A stretch of DNA of 64,000 nucleotides from Anaerotignum faecicola (GCF_003865035.1 NZ_BHVZ01000001.1:1-64000), one strand, 5' to 3'; positions 35,512-46,101 are shown, numbered from the stretch's first letter. Program-made: numbers and translations. The notes: generated by a model not told the origin, from the letters alone.

Positions 35512-36258
35512 TTATCTGCAAGGGCAAACTGTTTTCTCTCTGACCACTGTTCCTTCTCTCTCATTCATGCTGGAGCGCACCACCAAGGGGATTTCAAATT
35601 TTTTTGCCAGTTCTACGCAACGGCTGTGCAGCACCTGCGCGCCATTTAACGCCATGTGCAACATATCATCATAAGAGATTTCGTCCAGCTTTCTTGCCGT
35701 CGGTACCTTTCTGGGGTCAGCGGTATACACACCATCGACATCTGTATAAATTTCACAGGCATCTGCCTGCAATGCCGCCGCCAAAGCAACTGCCGTTGTA
35801 TCAGAACCGCCTCTGCCAAGTGTGGTATAATCATCATTTTCATCGATGCCCTGGAAGCCTGTCACGATAACAATTTTTTTCTGCGCCAGCTCCTCCCGAA
35901 TTCGTTCTGTTTCGATATGGGTAATTTTTGCATCCCCATGCACAGAAGTGGTGTGGATTTTCGCCTGAAACGCATTGAGAGAAACCGCAGGCACACCAAG
36001 GCCTTCCAATGCCATCGCCATCAATGCAACGGACATCTGCTCACCAATCGTAAAGAGCATATCCATTTCTCTCTCAGAGGGGGTTTCGTTGATTTCCTTT
36101 GCCTTGTCAATCAGCTGGTCTGTCACATCGCCCATAGCAGAAAGCACAACAACCACATCGTTGCCCTTTTCATATTCCTTTTTGCATCTTTTTGCCACAT
36201 GCAAAATACGCTCTCTGTTTGCTACGGAGGTGCCGCCGAATTTTTTTACGATTAACAT
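35512..36258 (-). CDS. Aspartate kinase catalytic domain only (no ACT domains)
   Basis: A 248-residue protein corresponding to the amino-acid-kinase domain of aspartokinase, which makes aspartyl phosphate for lysine, threonine and methionine. VKKFGGTSVA (about 4-13), TTLGRGGSDTTA (about 145-156), ADACEIYTDVDGVYTADPR (about 164-182) and MLHMALNGAQVLHSRCVELA are all intact. The protein ends at EGTVVREKTVCPCR, where normal enzymes (about 400 residues) continue into two ACT domains. The stop lies 25 bases from a terminator, so no ACT coding remains downstream. The enzyme should lack ordinary lysine/threonine feedback, or an ACT protein acts in trans. Alternatively it is a decayed allele. Confidence 0.82.
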   Translation of the reverse strand: MLIVKKFGGTSVANRERILHVAKRCKKEYEKGNDVVVVLSAMGDVTDQLIDKAKEINETPSEREMDMLFTIGEQMSVALMAMALEGLGVPAVSLNAFQAKIHTTSVHGDAKITHIETERIREELAQKKIVIVTGFQGIDENDDYTTLGRGGSDTTAVALAAALQADACEIYTDVDGVYTADPRKVPTARKLDEISYDDMLHMALNGAQVLHSRCVELAKKFEIPLVVRSSMNEREGTVVREKTVCPCR

Positions 36259-36316
36259 AGCCGATTCCCCTTTCTATCAACCTCTGTTTCTTTACTATTA
36301 TTTTACGAAGCACAAC

Positions 36317-36346
36317 TTGCAAATAAAATACATTTTATGCTATGAT
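36317..36346 (+). promoter_or_regulatory. Promoter of the AraC-family gene
   Basis: TTGCAA (36317-36322), 18-bp spacer, TATGAT (36341-36346). The spacer contains a palindrome ATAAAAT-AC-ATTTTAT (36323-36338). Confidence 0.6.
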
Positions 36347-36379
36347 TATTGCAAAAAGTGCGACCAGAGGAGAAATCAT

Positions 36380-37231
36380 ATGGAAACGAATTATGAAAAA
36401 CGGGGCTATCTTTTGGATGATTTCCGTTTATTTCATTTGAAGGATAAAAACGGAACAAATATCGACTATCATTATCACGAATTTTGCAAGCTGCTGCTCC
36501 TGCGCAGCGGCTATGGCGGCTATACCGTAGACGGACAGCGGTATGATTTAAAAACCGGTGATGCGGTTTTAATCGGCAGTCAATGTGTCCATCGTCCGGA
36601 ATTTGAGCCGGGAGTGCTGTATGAGCGTATCATTATCTATATATCGCCGCAGTTCTTGCAGCAGCAATCTACGCCCGATTGTCAGCTGGAGGAAATCTTC
36701 AACGGCAAAAAAGGCGCAGTTCTGCATTTGGAAAATCCCGAAGCCATCTGGACATTGGCGGATGGCTTAGAGCAAGAGTTGGAGGGCAACGCCTACGGCA
36801 GAGTCATTTTAAGCAACGGTCTTCTTCTGCGCCTTCTGATTGCACTTGCACGCCGAATGCAGAACCCCGATGCCGCCTTTGCAAAGCCCATCGTACCGAC
36901 CAACAGCCGTATTCTGGATATCCTGCACTATATAGATGCACACCTGACCGAGGACATTCCGATTGAACGTCTGGCAGAGGAATTTTTCATCAGCAAGTAT
37001 CACATGATGCGCCTTTTTCGGCAGGAAACAGGCTATTCTATCCATGGCTATTTACAGGAACGCCGTCTGCTTCACGCCAGAGAGCTGATTCGGCAGGGCA
37101 TTTCCGCTACGGAAAGCTGTTTTCGTTCCGGCTTTGGCAGCTATTCCTCCTTCACACGTGCATACGCCAAACGCTTCGGCACCACCCCAACAGGCAGAAA
37201 GGGTGCCCCCGCAGAGGAAACCTACGAATGA
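36380..37231 (+). CDS. AraC family transcriptional regulator
   Basis: A 283-residue regulator. The N-terminal half is a cupin-like sensor (YHYHEFCKLLLLRSGYGGYTVDG, about 30-52). The C-terminal half (about 178-275) holds two helix-turn-helix motifs: IERLAEEFFISKYHMMRLFRQETG, and SATESCFRSGFGSYSSFTRAYAKRFG with the AraC signature. The ligand is unknown. It is transcribed divergently from aspartate kinase and convergently to eno; target genes are not obvious. The start at 36380 follows AGAGGAG. Confidence 0.92.
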   Translation: METNYEKRGYLLDDFRLFHLKDKNGTNIDYHYHEFCKLLLLRSGYGGYTVDGQRYDLKTGDAVLIGSQCVHRPEFEPGVLYERIIIYISPQFLQQQSTPDCQLEEIFNGKKGAVLHLENPEAIWTLADGLEQELEGNAYGRVILSNGLLLRLLIALARRMQNPDAAFAKPIVPTNSRILDILHYIDAHLTEDIPIERLAEEFFISKYHMMRLFRQETGYSIHGYLQERRLLHARELIRQGISATESCFRSGFGSYSSFTRAYAKRFGTTPTGRKGAPAEETYE

Positions 37232-37235
37232 TAAC

Positions 37236-37282
37236 AAAAACCGCCGCCTACTTTCCTCGGAAAATAGGCGGCGGTTTTCTTT
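37236..37282. terminator. Bidirectional terminator between the AraC gene and eno
   Basis: AAAACCGCCGCCTA (37237-37250) and TAGGCGGCGGTTTT (37265-37278) form a perfect 14-bp stem with a 14-base loop, with U-rich ends on both strands. Confidence 0.9.
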
Positions 37283-37296
37283 ATGCCGTTTTTTTA

Positions 37297-38655
<1,359 letters not shown>

Positions 38656-40203
38656 TTATTTACCAATCAATAAGCTTGTGCCTGTCATTTCCGCAGGCTT
38701 GGGCAATCCCATCATTTCCAATAAGGTCGGCGCAATATCAGCCAGCTTGCCGCCCTCGCGCAATCCCACGCCGTCGGTATAATTCACCAGAATGAAGGGA
38801 ACGGGGTTTGTGGTATGTGCTGTAAAGGGCTGTCCGGTTTCATAATCAATCATCTGGTCACTGTTGCCATGGTCGGCGCAGATAAACATCTGCCCATTCA
38901 CCGCAAGCAGTGCATCCACCACTCTGCCTACACAGGTATCCACCGTTTCCACCGCCTTAATTGCGGCAGAAAGCACGCCTGTATGCCCTACCATATCAGA
39001 GTTTGCGTAGTTTACAATAATCAAATCATATTCTCCGGAGCGAATTGCCTTTACCAGACCATCGGTTACGGCAACTGCGCTCATTTCCGGCTGCAAATCA
39101 TAGGTTGCAACCTTGGGAGAGGGCACCAGCCAACGATCCTCATTGGGATTGGGTTCCTCCACACCGCCGTTGAAGAAAAACGTAACGTGTGCATATTTTT
39201 CTGTTTCCGCCGTTCTGAGCTGCTTCAGCCCCAGAGAGGAAATATATTCCCCTAATGTATTTTTCAGCTTCTGCGGCTTGAATGCAACCTCCTTATTTGG
39301 AATCGTCACATCATATTCCGTAAAGCAGATATATTTCAAATCCTGCGGCACACTTTCTCTTTGGAATCCGTCAAAATCGGGATCACAGAGAGAGCGTGTG
39401 ATTTCTCTTGCCCTGTCCGGACGGAAGTTATAGAAAATCACCGCATCATGGTCACTGATTTTCGCTGTTGCCATGCCGTCCTCTTTTACAATTACCGTAG
39501 GCAGAACAAATTCATCCGTCTTGCCTGCTTCATAGGAATCCCTGATTGCCTGCACCGCATCGGTTGCCGTGGTTCCTCTGCCAAGCACCATGGCGTTATA
39601 TGCCTCCTGCACACGCTCCCAGCGCTTATCTCTGTCCATGGCATAATATCTGCCCATTACGGTTGCAATTTTGCCTACGCCGATTTCGCGCATTTTTTCC
39701 TCCAGCTGTGCGGCATATTCCGCACCGGAGGTCGGAGGGGTATCTCTGCCGTCCAGAAAAACATGCACATAAACCTTCTCCAGATCGTTTCTTTTTGCCA
39801 GCTGCAGCAAAGCATACAGGTGGGTATTGTGGCTATGCACGCCGCCGTCGGAAAGCAAACCATACAGATGCAGTGCGGAATTGTTTTTCTTACAATGCTC
39901 CACTGCCTCCAGCAGTGTGGAGTTTTCAAAGAAATCTCCGTCCTCAATCGCCTTTGTGATGCGTGTCAGCTCCTGATAAACGACACGCCCCGCGCCCATA
40001 TTCAGATGCCCGACCTCAGAATTGCCCATCTGCCCTGCCGGCAAGCCAACATCTAAGCCGCTGGCATAGCCCTCAACGAAGGGATATTTCTGCACCAGTC
40101 CGTCCAGAACAGGGGTCTTTGCCAGCTTCACTGCATTGCCCTCTGCTTTATCATTCAGACCGAAGCCATCCAAAATCATCAAAACTGTTGTTTTTTTCTC
40201 CAT
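38656..40203 (-). CDS. gpmI: 2,3-bisphosphoglycerate-independent phosphoglycerate mutase
   Basis: A 515-residue metal-dependent mutase interconverting 3- and 2-phosphoglycerate. Catalytic Ser62 lies in [16 protein letters not shown]. Metal ligands appear in LMILDGFG (N terminus, Asp12) and in the C-terminal [11 protein letters not shown] and [10 protein letters not shown]. The ATG at 40203 has GGAGG upstream; a 34-residue in-frame extension overlaps tpiA's end and is rejected. Manganese-dependent enzymes of this type are typical of Firmicutes and link glycolysis and sporulation pH control. Confidence 0.97.
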   Translation of the reverse strand: MEKKTTVLMILDGFGLNDKAEGNAVKLAKTPVLDGLVQKYPFVEGYASGLDVGLPAGQMGNSEVGHLNMGAGRVVYQELTRITKAIEDGDFFENSTLLEAVEHCKKNNSALHLYGLLSDGGVHSHNTHLYALLQLAKRNDLEKVYVHVFLDGRDTPPTSGAEYAAQLEEKMREIGVGKIATVMGRYYAMDRDKRWERVQEAYNAMVLGRGTTATDAVQAIRDSYEAGKTDEFVLPTVIVKEDGMATAKISDHDAVIFYNFRPDRAREITRSLCDPDFDGFQRESVPQDLKYICFTEYDVTIPNKEVAFKPQKLKNTLGEYISSLGLKQLRTAETEKYAHVTFFFNGGVEEPNPNEDRWLVPSPKVATYDLQPEMSAVAVTDGLVKAIRSGEYDLIIVNYANSDMVGHTGVLSAAIKAVETVDTCVGRVVDALLAVNGQMFICADHGNSDQMIDYETGQPFTAHTTNPVPFILVNYTDGVGLREGGKLADIAPTLLEMMGLPKPAEMTGTSLLIGK

Positions 40204-40282
40204 TTTTTCCTCCATTCTTCGAGGAATCCTTTCCCCGAACCCCAAGGGGTATGATGGTGAGCCTGCTTGCACAGGAAATGCT

Positions 40283-41026
40283 TTAATAGTGTACGATAGA
40301 AACAAATTCCTCTTTCAGGCTTGCGCCGCCGACCAGACCGCCGTCAATATCCTCCATTGCGAACAGCTCTGCCGCATTTTTGCTGTTGACACTGCCGCCG
40401 TACTGGATACGGATTTCCTCTGCCGTTTCCCTGCCGTACAGCTCTGCCAGAACGGTACGAATTGCATGGCAGACCTCCTGCGCCTGTGCAGAGGTTGCGG
40501 TTTTGCCCGTGCCGATTGCCCAGATAGGCTCATAGGCAACAACAACCTTCTTTGCATCCTCGGCAGAAACACCTGCCAAAGCGCACTTTATCTGGATACG
40601 CACCCATTCAATCGTAATGCCTGCTTCTCTCTGCTCCAAGGTTTCCCCACAGCAAAGAATCGGCACAATGCCTGTTTCCAAGGCTTTTTTCACCTTCTGA
40701 TTGACCATTTCATCTGTTTCACCGAAATACTGTCTGCGCTCGGAATGTCCCAGAATGACATAGCCAACGCCCATTTCCTTCAGCATTTGCACAGAAACCT
40801 CGCCGGTATATGCGCCGCTTTCCGCAAAGTGCATATTTTCCGCACCAACGCCGATGCCTGTGCCCTTCAGCTCCTCCAGAACGGGATATAAATCCACAAA
40901 AGGCACACAGAATACAACCTCAACCGCATCGGAAACGACCTTTTCCTTCATCAGCTTACAGAACTCTGCCGCTTCCTTCGGTGTTTTATTCATTTTCCAG
41001 TTGCCTGCAACGATTTTTTTCCTCAT
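40283..41026 (-). CDS. tpiA: Triosephosphate isomerase
   Basis: A 247-residue TIM barrel. Catalytic residues: Lys11 (GNWKMNK), His94 (LGHSERR) and Glu166 ([10 protein letters not shown]). Phosphate loop IQYGGSVN and GGLVGGASL near the C terminus. The start overlaps the stop of the polysaccharide deacetylase gene by 4 bases (ATGA), so translation is coupled. Confidence 0.97.
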   Translation of the reverse strand: MRKKIVAGNWKMNKTPKEAAEFCKLMKEKVVSDAVEVVFCVPFVDLYPVLEELKGTGIGVGAENMHFAESGAYTGEVSVQMLKEMGVGYVILGHSERRQYFGETDEMVNQKVKKALETGIVPILCCGETLEQREAGITIEWVRIQIKCALAGVSAEDAKKVVVAYEPIWAIGTGKTATSAQAQEVCHAIRTVLAELYGRETAEEIRIQYGGSVNSKNAAELFAMEDIDGGLVGGASLKEEFVSIVHY

Positions 41027-42015
41027 GTCTCGTTTCCTTCTCCTTCCGCAGCAAATGTATTTTCTGCAGTTAATTCAATTTTCCGCACCACGTCCTCACC
41101 GCTCATGCCGGATTCAATCGTGATACGCGGAATTGCATCTCTTTTGGTCTTTCTTGTAATCACGCTGTTTTCCACGGTAAACTGCAGCACATAGCCATCC
41201 TCATCCAGAAGCTGCTGTGCCGCCTCTGTATAACGCCCATTGGGGTAAGCCATTGCCTTCACATGCTTTGTGCCGAGGTTTTCGGTCAGCGTTTCCTCGC
41301 TTCTGCGCATGGAATCAAGGAACGCCTCTTCCTCCCCTGCCACAACAGGCTGATGGTCTGCCGTATGGCTGTAAACCTTCATATAGCCCGATTTTTCCAT
41401 CGTTGCCGCCTGATTCCATGTGAATTTCTGGATACCAATCCGATTCGTCACATAATCCGTCACTGCAAACACAGACGCAGGCACACGATATTTTTTGAAC
41501 AGCGGATATGCCAGATCATAATTGCTGAAATAGCCGTCATCCATGGTAATACAGAGATATTTCTTTCCCAAACCAAGTCCAAGACCTTCCGCATGGGTAT
41601 CCCTTTCCGTCGCCGTAAGCAGGCTGTCCAGTTCCTCTAAGGAAATGATTCTATAGCCCTGCGATTGGAAATAGTGCAGATGATCCTCCAATTCCTTTGT
41701 GGTTGTCACAACGCCGTTGCCAACTCCCATATTGCGAATTGCAAAATGGTGGTACATCAGGACGGGGATATATTCCCCCTCCAGCGACTCTGCATCCTCC
41801 GCCGCATCAACAACCTTTCCATAAGATAGCTGTTCTGTTGCATCCTCCTGCGGAGGCTCTGCTGTCTCCTGCTCTGTTGGTTCCTGCTCCAAAACCTCCG
41901 CCGCTTCCTGCTTTGTCATTTCCTGCTCCGAAAGCTCCTCTGCATACGCCGCAGAAGCCGAAACGAGCGAAAGCACTGCCGCAAGCACAGCCGCGATTGC
42001 TTTTCTTCTCTTCAT
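41023..42015 (-). CDS. Secreted polysaccharide deacetylase inside the glycolytic operon
   Basis: A 330-residue exported protein. A signal peptide runs to about residue 25 (MKRRK, hydrophobic core, SAAYA-E). A Glu/Gln/Thr-rich linker (about 26-65) follows, then a NodB-type carbohydrate esterase domain. [10 protein letters not shown] (about 83-92), [11 protein letters not shown] with Asp159/Asp160, and the zinc ligands His217 and His221 (SHTADH) are visible. Such enzymes remove acetyl groups from peptidoglycan or other polymers. Its position between pgk and tpiA, overlapping tpiA by 4 bases, is unusual. It must be co-expressed with lower glycolysis. No anchor motif is seen, so it may be released or stay at the wall. 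Confidence 0.88.
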   Translation of the reverse strand: MKRRKAIAAVLAAVLSLVSASAAYAEELSEQEMTKQEAAEVLEQEPTEQETAEPPQEDATEQLSYGKVVDAAEDAESLEGEYIPVLMYHHFAIRNMGVGNGVVTTTKELEDHLHYFQSQGYRIISLEELDSLLTATERDTHAEGLGLGLGKKYLCITMDDGYFSNYDLAYPLFKKYRVPASVFAVTDYVTNRIGIQKFTWNQAATMEKSGYMKVYSHTADHQPVVAGEEEAFLDSMRRSEETLTENLGTKHVKAMAYPNGRYTEAAQQLLDEDGYVLQFTVENSVITRKTKRDAIPRITIESGMSGEDVVRKIELTAENTFAAEGEGNET

Positions 42016-42059
42016 TTTTCTTACACTTTCTTACTTCTTACAAGTTCTATTACAAATTC

Positions 42060-43253
42060 TTATTTATCATCCACCGCAACAACGCCGGGCAGCTCCTTGC
42101 CCTCCAAAAATTCCAGCGATGCGCCGCCGCCTGTGGAAATATGTGTCATTTTATCGCCATAGCCCAGCTGGTTGACTGCCGCCGCAGAATCACCGCCGCC
42201 GATGATTGTGGTTGCATCGATAGAGGCCATTGCTTCTGCAACTGCCTTTGTGCCCTTTGCAAAATTTTCAAATTCAAATACGCCCATAGGTCCGTTCCAT
42301 ACAACGGTTTTTGCGCCCTTGATGGCATCCGCAAACTGCTTTCTGGTTTCCTCACCGATATCCAGACCCATCCATCCATCAGGAATTTCGCCTGTCGGTA
42401 CGGTTTTATATTCTGTGTCATTCTTAAATTCCTTTGCAATCACCGTATCCACGGGAGTTAAGAATTTCACGCCTTTTTCCTCTGCCTTTTTCATCATTTC
42501 CTGTGCATAGGGAATCTTATCCTCCTCCAGCAGGGAATTACCAACCTTGCCGCCCTTTGCCGCCGCGAAGGTATATGCCATGCCGCCGCCGATAATCAGT
42601 GTATCCACCTTTTCCAGAAGGTTATTGATGACATTGATTTTATCGGAAACCTTGGAGCCGCCCAGAATTGCCACAAAGGGTCTTTCGGGGTTATTTACGG
42701 CATTGCCGAGGAATGCGATTTCTTTTTCCATCAGATAGCCCACTGCGGATTCCTGCACGAATTTGGTTACGCCAACTGTGGAGCAGTGCGCTCTGTGGCT
42801 TGTGCCAAAGGCATCGTTTACAAAAACATCTGCCAGAGAAGCCAGCTCCTTGCTGAAATTTTCTTCGTTCTTTGTTTCTTCCTTTCTGTAACGGGTGTTT
42901 TCCAGAAGCACAACATCGCCGTTCTGCATTGCCGCAACCGCCGCCTTTGCATTTTCGCCGACTACATTGTCATCCTTTGCAAAAACAACCTCCTTGTCCA
43001 GTAATTCGGAAAGTCTTTTTGCTACGGGAGCCAAAGAAAGTTCAGGCTTTACCTCGCCCTTGGGCTTGCCCATGTGTGAGCAGAGAATTACCTTTGCGCC
43101 CTCGTCAATCAGCTTTTTGATGGTCGGCAAAGCCGCTGTAATTCTGTTTTCGTCCGTAATCACGCCGTCCTTAAGGGGTACGTTAAAGTCACATCTTACC
43201 AATACGCGTTTTCCTGTTACCTTAAGATCATCCACTGTTTTCTTATTCAGCAT
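42060..43253 (-). CDS. pgk: Phosphoglycerate kinase
   Basis: A 397-residue kinase making ATP and 3-phosphoglycerate. [15 protein letters not shown] (about 17-31), the substrate loop [11 protein letters not shown] (about 57-67), [14 protein letters not shown] and the C-terminal [13 protein letters not shown] and [15 protein letters not shown] are typical. It is the first structural gene after cggR, with its own promoter and CggR-like operator; gapA, normally between cggR and pgk, is absent. Ribosome binding site AAAGGAG. Confidence 0.97.
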   Translation of the reverse strand: MLNKKTVDDLKVTGKRVLVRCDFNVPLKDGVITDENRITAALPTIKKLIDEGAKVILCSHMGKPKGEVKPELSLAPVAKRLSELLDKEVVFAKDDNVVGENAKAAVAAMQNGDVVLLENTRYRKEETKNEENFSKELASLADVFVNDAFGTSHRAHCSTVGVTKFVQESAVGYLMEKEIAFLGNAVNNPERPFVAILGGSKVSDKINVINNLLEKVDTLIIGGGMAYTFAAAKGGKVGNSLLEEDKIPYAQEMMKKAEEKGVKFLTPVDTVIAKEFKNDTEYKTVPTGEIPDGWMGLDIGEETRKQFADAIKGAKTVVWNGPMGVFEFENFAKGTKAVAEAMASIDATTIIGGGDSAAAVNQLGYGDKMTHISTGGGASLEFLEGKELPGVVAVDDK

Positions 43254-43284
43254 CTGTCCTGCTCCTTTCTTTATCCGATACGGC

Positions 43285-43304
43285 TGTCGGTGCTTCTGCC
43301 GACA
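43285..43304 (-). other. Leader hairpin upstream of pgk
   Basis: On the minus strand TGTCGG and CCGACA form a 6-bp stem with an 8-base loop, 32 bases before pgk. No U run follows, so it is more likely an mRNA stabiliser or processing element than a terminator. Confidence 0.4.
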
Positions 43305-43365
43305 AAACTGCTTATTCAGTTTTCCCGAATCTTCCCTCTATTATGAAAGTAATTGCTCTTTAATT

Positions 43366-43420
43366 GGGACAAAAAACGTCCCTCAAAAGCTATTATACGA
43401 TAAGATTTACTTTCCCGCAA
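43366..43420 (-). promoter_or_regulatory. pgk promoter with CggR-type operator
   Basis: On the minus strand, -35 TTGCGG (43415-43420), 17-bp spacer, -10 TATAAT (43392-43397), inside the end of cggR. Directly downstream, GGGAC-N6-TGTC followed by CC (43366-43382; also a GGGAC/GTCCC inverted repeat) matches the CggR half-operator known from Bacillus. CggR bound here would block transcription until fructose-1,6-bisphosphate releases it. Confidence 0.72.
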
Positions 43421-44435
43421 GCCTTAACATTTCCAAAGCTGCACCTTCATCCGTCACAAAAATGCCGTTGGGGATGCTATGGCTGACTGCAAGCAGGCTT
43501 TCTGCCTTCTTTTTGCCGCCTGCCACTAAGATAATGCAGTCCATTTTATCAATATCATTAAAATCAATCCCAATAGAACGGGTTTCATAGACCACCTTGC
43601 CTGCGCCGTCAAAATAATAGCCGCACGCCTCGGCAACGGCATTGTCCTTTTCCAGCTGTTTGCGAACAGCTTCATCCAAACGGCGTTTTTCCGCAAGCTC
43701 CAAAGCATTCCCTACGCCCAGAAGCAGGATATTCGCCTGCTCCATTTCCGCAATGGTTTCAGAAATATCCGGGTCCTTCTTCATTTCCTCCAGCACTCTT
43801 GGGCTTAAATTATCCGGCAGGTGCAGCAAACGATAATCCGCCTGCAGCTTTTCCGCCAGTCTTGCCGCAAGGGTATCCGCCTGCAGCTCCAATCTGCGCC
43901 CGATGCTCCCACGCGCCGGCAGTACCATCTTCGCCATCGGCACAGCGGATTCCGGTGCCGCCTGCACCAGCTCCGCCATGGCAGAGCCGCCTGCAATGGC
44001 AATCCGCAAATCCTCTGTTGTATTTTCAGAAAGCACGCGCGCCGCAAGCTGTCCCATTTCCTTCTTGGCACGCTCGCTGCTGTCACTGTCCCCCTGCGCA
44101 ATAAAGACCTTCTGCGCCCCAAGGGCATCCGTCAACCGTTCCTCCAGAATGGAAAGCCCCGTCAAGGCAGAAAAAATTGTCTCCAGTCCCTCCAGAACCT
44201 CCATGCCCTCTTCCGTCAGGCTCATGCCGATTTTAGAAATATGAACCAGTGCCTGCGCACTCAACCGTTCAATCTCGCTGCGCACCGTCCGCTCCGTCAT
44301 GCCAAGAGAAAGCACCACAAGCCGCCTGCCGCAGGGCTGCAGCAGTCTGACCGTTTTCAGAACACGATACCGCTTGATCATTTCCTCTGTCAAATCCGGC
44401 GCGATTTTTTTAATCAGTTGCAATTTATGTTCCAT
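43407..44435 (-). CDS. cggR: Central glycolytic genes regulator CggR (SorC family)
   Basis: A 342-residue SorC-family repressor. An N-terminal winged helix-turn-helix (about 20-75: LGMTERTVRSEIERLSAQALVHI) is followed by an effector domain resembling sugar isomerases. This has GDSDSSERAKKEMG (about 115-128), IAIAGGSAMAELVQAAP and LLLGVGNALEL. CggR senses fructose-1,6-bisphosphate and controls lower glycolysis; the genes downstream support this. The start at 44435 has a weak AAGGTG site. A tandem operator-like sequence lies just upstream. Confidence 0.9.
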   Translation of the reverse strand: MEHKLQLIKKIAPDLTEEMIKRYRVLKTVRLLQPCGRRLVVLSLGMTERTVRSEIERLSAQALVHISKIGMSLTEEGMEVLEGLETIFSALTGLSILEERLTDALGAQKVFIAQGDSDSSERAKKEMGQLAARVLSENTTEDLRIAIAGGSAMAELVQAAPESAVPMAKMVLPARGSIGRRLELQADTLAARLAEKLQADYRLLHLPDNLSPRVLEEMKKDPDISETIAEMEQANILLLGVGNALELAEKRRLDEAVRKQLEKDNAVAEACGYYFDGAGKVVYETRSIGIDFNDIDKMDCIILVAGGKKKAESLLAVSHSIPNGIFVTDEGAALEMLRLAGK

Positions 44436-44460
44436 TTTTCTTCACACACCTTATTTGGCT

Positions 44461-44493
44461 ATCTTTTATCCCACAAGTTCATTTTATGTCCCA
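44461..44493 (-). promoter_or_regulatory. Possible tandem CggR operator before cggR
   Basis: On the minus strand TGGGAC and TGGGAT recur with an exact 20-base period, each followed after six bases by a TG/TA-starting tetranucleotide. This fits the CGGGAC-N6-TGTC-N4 tandem layout of the B. subtilis CggR operator, with mismatches in the TGTC parts. It may allow autoregulation. No clear -35/-10 pair was found here. Confidence 0.4.
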
Positions 44494-44500
44494 TTTGCCT

Positions 44501-44541
44501 CAAAAAAAGAGGGTGACAGCAAAATTTTACCATACCCTCTT
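44501..44541 (-). terminator. Terminator of the Nudix / small membrane protein operon
   Basis: On the minus strand AAGAGGGT and ACCCTCTT form an 8-bp stem with a 19-base loop, followed by seven U. Confidence 0.8.
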
Positions 44542-44548
44542 GATTTTC

Positions 44549-44842
44549 TTACGCCTGTTCTACTTTTACGGAATCATCTACATCCTTATCTGTGCAGCAA
44601 CATTCGTCATCCTCACAGAATTCATCATCCAGATCATCCCAGTCATAATCCCAATCTTCTTCGTATTCATCATCCATTCTTGTTTTCAGAAGATAAACCA
44701 CACCTGCCGTTACCGCAATCAGCACAGCTGCTACCAGTGCGATTACAGCAATGAGTGTCTTTCTATCCTCTCCGTCTTTCAGAACGATAATTTTTTCCTT
44801 CAAACCGTCAAGGTTGGGTGTAGCTTCAAAATATTTTTTCAT
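44549..44842 (-). CDS. Small single-pass membrane protein with acidic, Cys-rich tail
   Basis: A 97-residue protein I do not recognise as a named family. Residues 1-28 are polar (KKYFEATPNLDGLKEKIIVLK). Residues about 29-52 form a membrane helix (TLIAVIALVAAVLIAVTAGVVYLL). Residues 53-97 are strongly acidic with five Trp/Tyr and four cysteines in FCEDDECCCTDK. Arg53-type positive residues after the helix suggest an N-out or N-in orientation that I cannot settle. It follows the Nudix gene by 23 bases and shares its terminator. The acidic Cys cluster might bind metal; this is speculation. Confidence 0.72.
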   Translation of the reverse strand: MKKYFEATPNLDGLKEKIIVLKDGEDRKTLIAVIALVAAVLIAVTAGVVYLLKTRMDDEYEEDWDYDWDDLDDEFCEDDECCCTDKDVDDSVKVEQA

Positions 44843-44865
44843 AATCGCATCTCTCCTTTTGCCTT

Positions 44866-45330
44866 TTATGATTTGCTTTCACCGAATTTTCTTCTCAGAA
44901 ACTCTTTGTTTTTGCGCATTTCACTATATTCATAGTACGCTTTTTTCAAGATCTGGCGTTCATCGTTAAACTTCAGCAGATGATAAGCCTCATGGAATTT
45001 ATAGAAACCGGCATCGGCAAAATATTCCTCACTCTGCGGTTTGCAGTAAAAGGAATTGGCACTCATCAGATACCAATGTACCGTTTTATTTACAGTATCC
45101 TCACTGCCCTTAAAGGTATATTGGGTCTTGCCGACATATTTGATAATCTCGCCATTTGCCCCGCTTTCTTCCTTTACCTCGCGCAAAGCCGTCTGCCGAT
45201 AGGTTTCGCCTTCCTCCACAGTTCCCTTGGGAAGAACCCAGCCCATATATCTGCCATTCTGATTTTTATACAGCAGAAGGATCTTCCACTTGTATATCAC
45301 AACGCCACCGCAGCTGACTGCTTCTATCAT
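44866..45330 (-). CDS. Nudix hydrolase
   Basis: A 154-residue Nudix-fold protein. The Nudix box is complete: GTVEEGETYRQTALREVKEESG (about 36-57; G-x5-E-x7-REVxEExG). It begins AVSCGGVVIYKWKILLLYK as in Ap4A hydrolase / MutT-like members, and has WVLPKG before the box. It hydrolyses a nucleoside diphosphate linked to another moiety; substrate unknown. The lysine- and glutamate-rich C terminus (about 115-154) is not part of the core fold. Confidence 0.9.
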   Translation of the reverse strand: MIEAVSCGGVVIYKWKILLLYKNQNGRYMGWVLPKGTVEEGETYRQTALREVKEESGANGEIIKYVGKTQYTFKGSEDTVNKTVHWYLMSANSFYCKPQSEEYFADAGFYKFHEAYHLLKFNDERQILKKAYYEYSEMRKNKEFLRRKFGESKS

Positions 45331-45369
45331 CGTTTTTCCTCCCGCCTATTCAGTTTTTGCACTGGTTAT

Positions 45370-45398
45370 AGTATATCCTGTTTTTTATCCTTTTTCAA
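45370..45398 (-). promoter_or_regulatory. Promoter of the Nudix operon
   Basis: TTGAAA (45393-45398), 17-bp spacer, TATACT (45370-45375) on the minus strand, 40 bases before the Nudix start. Confidence 0.75.
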
Positions 45399-45426
45399 GG
45401 TGTTTCCAAAAGATTCTCTCCCTCCG

Positions 45427-46101
45427 CTAAGACTCTTTTGATACTTTTTCCCGAAACGGCGAGCAGTTTTGCAGCTCTTTGATTCTTTTTAACCCGAAAC
45501 CCCAGAGCCGCACCTCTAAAACTGAAAAAAATAACCAAAAGACAGGTTCCCTTTTCAGCAGAAAATAATTATACAATGCATGGGCAAGATAAGGACTGAA
45601 AAAGGCAAGCGGCAGATATCTTTTCCGATTGCGGTATTTCCCCAGCGCAAAATAATATCCCATCCGGACACCGAACAGCCCATGTCCGGGTACGGAAAGC
45701 AGCGCCCTCTCAAGTGCCGTTTCATAGCCGCCAAGAATCGGGTGCGTCACATAAATCACATTCTCCGCCCAGGCAAAGCCGAGCGAAACAAATACGCCGT
45801 ATACAATCCCGTCAAGCGGCTCATTGAAGTTGCGGTTGCCCCAGATGAGAAAAAACAGAAACAGAAACTTCACAGCCTCCTCCACCCCCGCCGAGCTGAA
45901 AAAAGCCGTGTAAAACGGTGTTTCCTCATGCGGAAACCGTTCCTCTAAAAAGCTGCCGAGGGCATATACCACCGCCGCTGTATACAGCCCGAATAGAACA
46001 CCCAGAAACAGCATTTTCCAAGGCTCCTTTTCATATTTATCCTTGATATAAAGGAAGAATAACCCTGCCGCAACAGGTGTACTCGCCAGCTCCACAAGCA
46101 T
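45427..46101 (-). CDS. PrsW-family intramembrane metalloprotease
   Basis: A 224-residue membrane protein. The family motifs are present: GVEEAVKFLFLFF (EExxK, about 71-83), SLGFAWAENVIYV (about 106-118, E plus N), SVPGHGLFGVRMGY with the His (about 136-149), and LAHALYNYFLL (about 172-182). B. subtilis PrsW cleaves the anti-sigma factor RsiW; no sigma/anti-sigma pair lies nearby. About seven membrane segments. The ORF overlaps nothing and has GGAGA-like site upstream. Confidence 0.85.
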   Translation of the reverse strand: MLVELASTPVAAGLFFLYIKDKYEKEPWKMLFLGVLFGLYTAAVVYALGSFLEERFPHEETPFYTAFFSSAGVEEAVKFLFLFFLIWGNRNFNEPLDGIVYGVFVSLGFAWAENVIYVTHPILGGYETALERALLSVPGHGLFGVRMGYYFALGKYRNRKRYLPLAFFSPYLAHALYNYFLLKREPVFWLFFSVLEVRLWGFGLKRIKELQNCSPFREKVSKES

